A DNA stretch of 8,456 bases, taken from contig JAKFVZ010000774.1 in the NCBI GenBank assembly GCA_021732965.1, positions 1-8,456 of the forward strand. The letters are read 5' to 3'. A program made the position numbers and the translations under genes. This document shows positions 7,121-8,456 of this stretch, piece after piece (position 1 is the stretch's first letter; each line of letters begins with the position of its first letter). The notes under the pieces are model-generated. The model was given only the letters and a program-made list of their open reading frames with translations. It ran no database searches and was not told where the DNA came from. Origin of the DNA: Reyranella sp. GTDB taxonomy: Bacteria; Pseudomonadota; Alphaproteobacteria; Reyranellales; Reyranellaceae.

Positions 7121-8212
7121 TCACCGGAGCTTCAGGGTGGCGAGGCCGGCCATCGCCAGGATGGCCGCGATGATCCAGAAGCGGAAGACGATGGTGGGCT
7201 CGGCCCATCCCTTCTGCTCGAAATGATGATGCAGCGGCGCCATTCGGAAGACCCGCTTGCCGGTCCATTTGTAGGAGAGCACCTGCACGATCACCGAGAC
7301 CGTTTCGAGCACGAACAGGCCACCCACGATCGACAGCACGATCTCGTGCTTGGTGACGACCGCGACCGCTCCCAGCGCGCCGCCGATGGCAAGCGAGCCG
7401 GTATCGCCCATGAACACCATCGCGGGCGGTGCGTTGAACCAGAGGAAGCCGAGGCCCGCGCCCACCAGCGCCGCCAGCAGCACGGCGAGTTCGCCCGAAC
7501 GCGGCACGTGATGGAGGTAGAGGTAGTTGGTGAGGATCGTGTTGCCGACGACGTAGGCAATCAGACCGAACACGGCAGAGGCCATGATGACCGGGCCGAT
7601 GGCGAGCCCGTCCAGGCCGTCGGTCAGGTTCACCGCGTTCGAGGTGCCGGCGATCACCAGGACGCCGAAGCCGATGAAGCCGACGATGCCCAGCGGGATC
7701 AGCACGTCCTTGAGGAACGGCACGGCGAGCTGGTAGCGCAGCGGCGCCGGCGAGGCCTGGGCGATCAGGTAGACCGCGATGGCCGAGGCGCCGACCGTGA
7801 GCGCGAGCTTGATTTTGCCTGGCACGCCCTTGGTGTTGCGCTTGGTGACCTTCAGGAAGTCGTCCCAGAAGCCCACGGCGCCGAAAGCCAGCGTGACGCC
7901 CAGCACGATCCAGACATAGCGGTTGGTGAGGTCGGCCCACAGCAGCGTGGCAACGGACAGCGTGATCAGGATCAGCAGCCCGCCCATCGTCGGCGTGCCC
8001 TTCTTGGTCATCAGGTGGCTGGCCGGACCATCGTCGCGGATCGGCTGTCCCTGCTTCTGCTTGCTGCGCAGCCAGCGGATGAGCGCGCCGCCGATCAGGA
8101 AGCTCAGCACTAGCGCCGTGAGGAAGGCCGCGATGGAGCGGAACGTCAAATAGCGGAACAGGTTGAACGGCGTGAACAGGTCCGCCAGCGGATAGAGAAA
8201 ATTGTAGAACAT
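7121..8212 (-). CDS. mraY: Phospho-N-acetylmuramoyl-pentapeptide transferase (lipid I synthase)
   Basis: MraY is an integral inner-membrane enzyme that transfers phospho-MurNAc-pentapeptide from UDP to undecaprenyl phosphate, giving lipid I, the first membrane-linked precursor. The 363-residue product is of normal length (about 360) with about ten hydrophobic segments. Key sites are KKGTPTMGG (70-78), FWDDFLK (115-121, with the Asp117-Asp118 pair), NAVNLTDGLDGL (192-203), VFMGDTGSL (266-274, with Asp270) and MAPLHHHFE (324-332, the histidine motif at 328-330). All acidic and His positions considered essential in the family are present. The frame is open for 14 codons further upstream, inside murF, but the ATG at 8212 gives the expected short N-terminus (MFYNFLYPLADL). 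It lies one base after the murF stop (TAGGATG). The Shine-Dalgarno is weak and G-rich, so translation probably depends on murF. Confidence 0.98.
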   Translation of the reverse strand: MFYNFLYPLADLFTPFNLFRYLTFRSIAAFLTALVLSFLIGGALIRWLRSKQKQGQPIRDDGPASHLMTKKGTPTMGGLLILITLSVATLLWADLTNRYVWIVLGVTLAFGAVGFWDDFLKVTKRNTKGVPGKIKLALTVGASAIAVYLIAQASPAPLRYQLAVPFLKDVLIPLGIVGFIGFGVLVIAGTSNAVNLTDGLDGLAIGPVIMASAVFGLIAYVVGNTILTNYLYLHHVPRSGELAVLLAALVGAGLGFLWFNAPPAMVFMGDTGSLAIGGALGAVAVVTKHEIVLSIVGGLFVLETVSVIVQVLSYKWTGKRVFRMAPLHHHFEQKGWAEPTIVFRFWIIAAILAMAGLATLKLR

Positions 8213-8213
8213 C

Positions 8214-8456
8214 CTAGCGTCCCGCCCCGCCGCCGCTGGCCGCCACGATGGCATCCACGACGATCTTCATTTTCGATCCCAGCGAACCCTTCACTGCGAC
8301 CACATCCCCTGCCCTGAGCACCGCGGGAAGATCGCCCGCCAGCGCCGCCGAATCCGGCCGGTGCACGCCCCGCTGCGCGGGCGCCAGCTTCTGCCACAGG
8401 GCCTGCATGTGCGGGCCGCACAGGAACACCTGCGCAGCACCGCTCGCGGCCACCGC
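8214..8456 (-). CDS. murF: UDP-N-acetylmuramoyl-tripeptide--D-alanyl-D-alanine ligase, C-terminal fragment (runs off the window)
   Basis: MurF adds the D-Ala-D-Ala dipeptide to UDP-MurNAc-tripeptide, the last cytoplasmic step before MraY. Only the last 80 codons and a TAG stop are in the window; the open frame runs through the window edge, so the true start lies outside. The visible part is the end of the C-terminal Mur ligase domain: VFLCGPHM (10-17 of the fragment) and AGDVVAVKGSLGSKMKIVVDAI (about 49-70). Here VKGS followed by M and VV matches the terminal strand and helix of MurF. The ATP-binding and substrate-binding centre is not visible. Identity is supported by this C-terminal block and by its place directly before mraY. 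The last residues (ASGGGAGR) are a short Gly/Ala tail. Confidence 0.92.
   Translation of the reverse strand, partial: AVAASGAAQVFLCGPHMQALWQKLAPAQRGVHRPDSAALAGDLPAVLRAGDVVAVKGSLGSKMKIVVDAIVAASGGGAGR

Noticed and set aside
4616..8113. Plus-strand open frames opposite ftsW, murD and mraY (4616-5794, 5785-6927, 6647-8113)
   Set aside because: All are antisense to intact genes, and their low-complexity His/Asp/Arg/Gln-rich products mirror the codon bias of the real strand.
8213..8254. Earlier mraY start 14 codons upstream
   Set aside because: It would lie inside murF and add a charged, Arg-rich leader not seen in MraY. The ATG at 8212, directly after the murF stop, gives the usual N-terminus.

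Overview
The window is one uninterrupted, minus-strand stretch of a division and cell wall (dcw) cluster from a high-GC Gram-negative bacterium. Gene order (murF, mraY, murD, ftsW, murG, murC, murB, ddl, ftsQ), the GRGPGEGTVK segment in FtsW, the EKHCNF(L)IN and ATATDIE segments in MurB, and GC-rich third codon positions all fit Alphaproteobacteria. A Rhodospirillales- or Reyranella-like origin is possible, but genus cannot be fixed from this sequence. This assignment rests on recalled family features, not on a search.

Layout, read in the direction of transcription (from high to low coordinates): the C-terminal 80 codons of murF (8456-8214, cut by the window edge), mraY (8212-7121), murD (7116-5716), ftsW (5719-4592), murG (4592-3474), murC (3477-2002), murB (2005-1079), ddl (1079-150), and the first 51 codons of ftsQ (153-1, cut by the other edge). 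No gene lies on the plus strand and there is no non-coding gap longer than 4 bases. Eight junctions in a row either overlap by 1-4 bases or are separated by 1-4 bases. No internal promoter, terminator, RNA gene, repeat or mobile element is visible.

The genes work together in one pathway. MurB completes UDP-MurNAc, MurC adds L-Ala and MurD adds D-Glu. Ddl makes the D-Ala-D-Ala dipeptide that MurF adds to finish the UDP-MurNAc-pentapeptide. MraY moves the sugar-peptide onto undecaprenyl phosphate (lipid I), and MurG adds GlcNAc (lipid II). FtsW, with its partner transpeptidase (not in the window), polymerises the septal glycan. FtsQ is a membrane scaffold of the divisome. MurA, MurE, FtsI, FtsA and FtsZ are not in the window; murE and ftsI would be expected upstream of murF, and ftsA/ftsZ downstream of ftsQ.

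Every full-length gene is intact, with its key motifs present. I found no novel system. The points worth a second look are small: fully coupled junctions, tandem ATGATG starts at two of them, and GTG starts limited to the two divisome membrane proteins.
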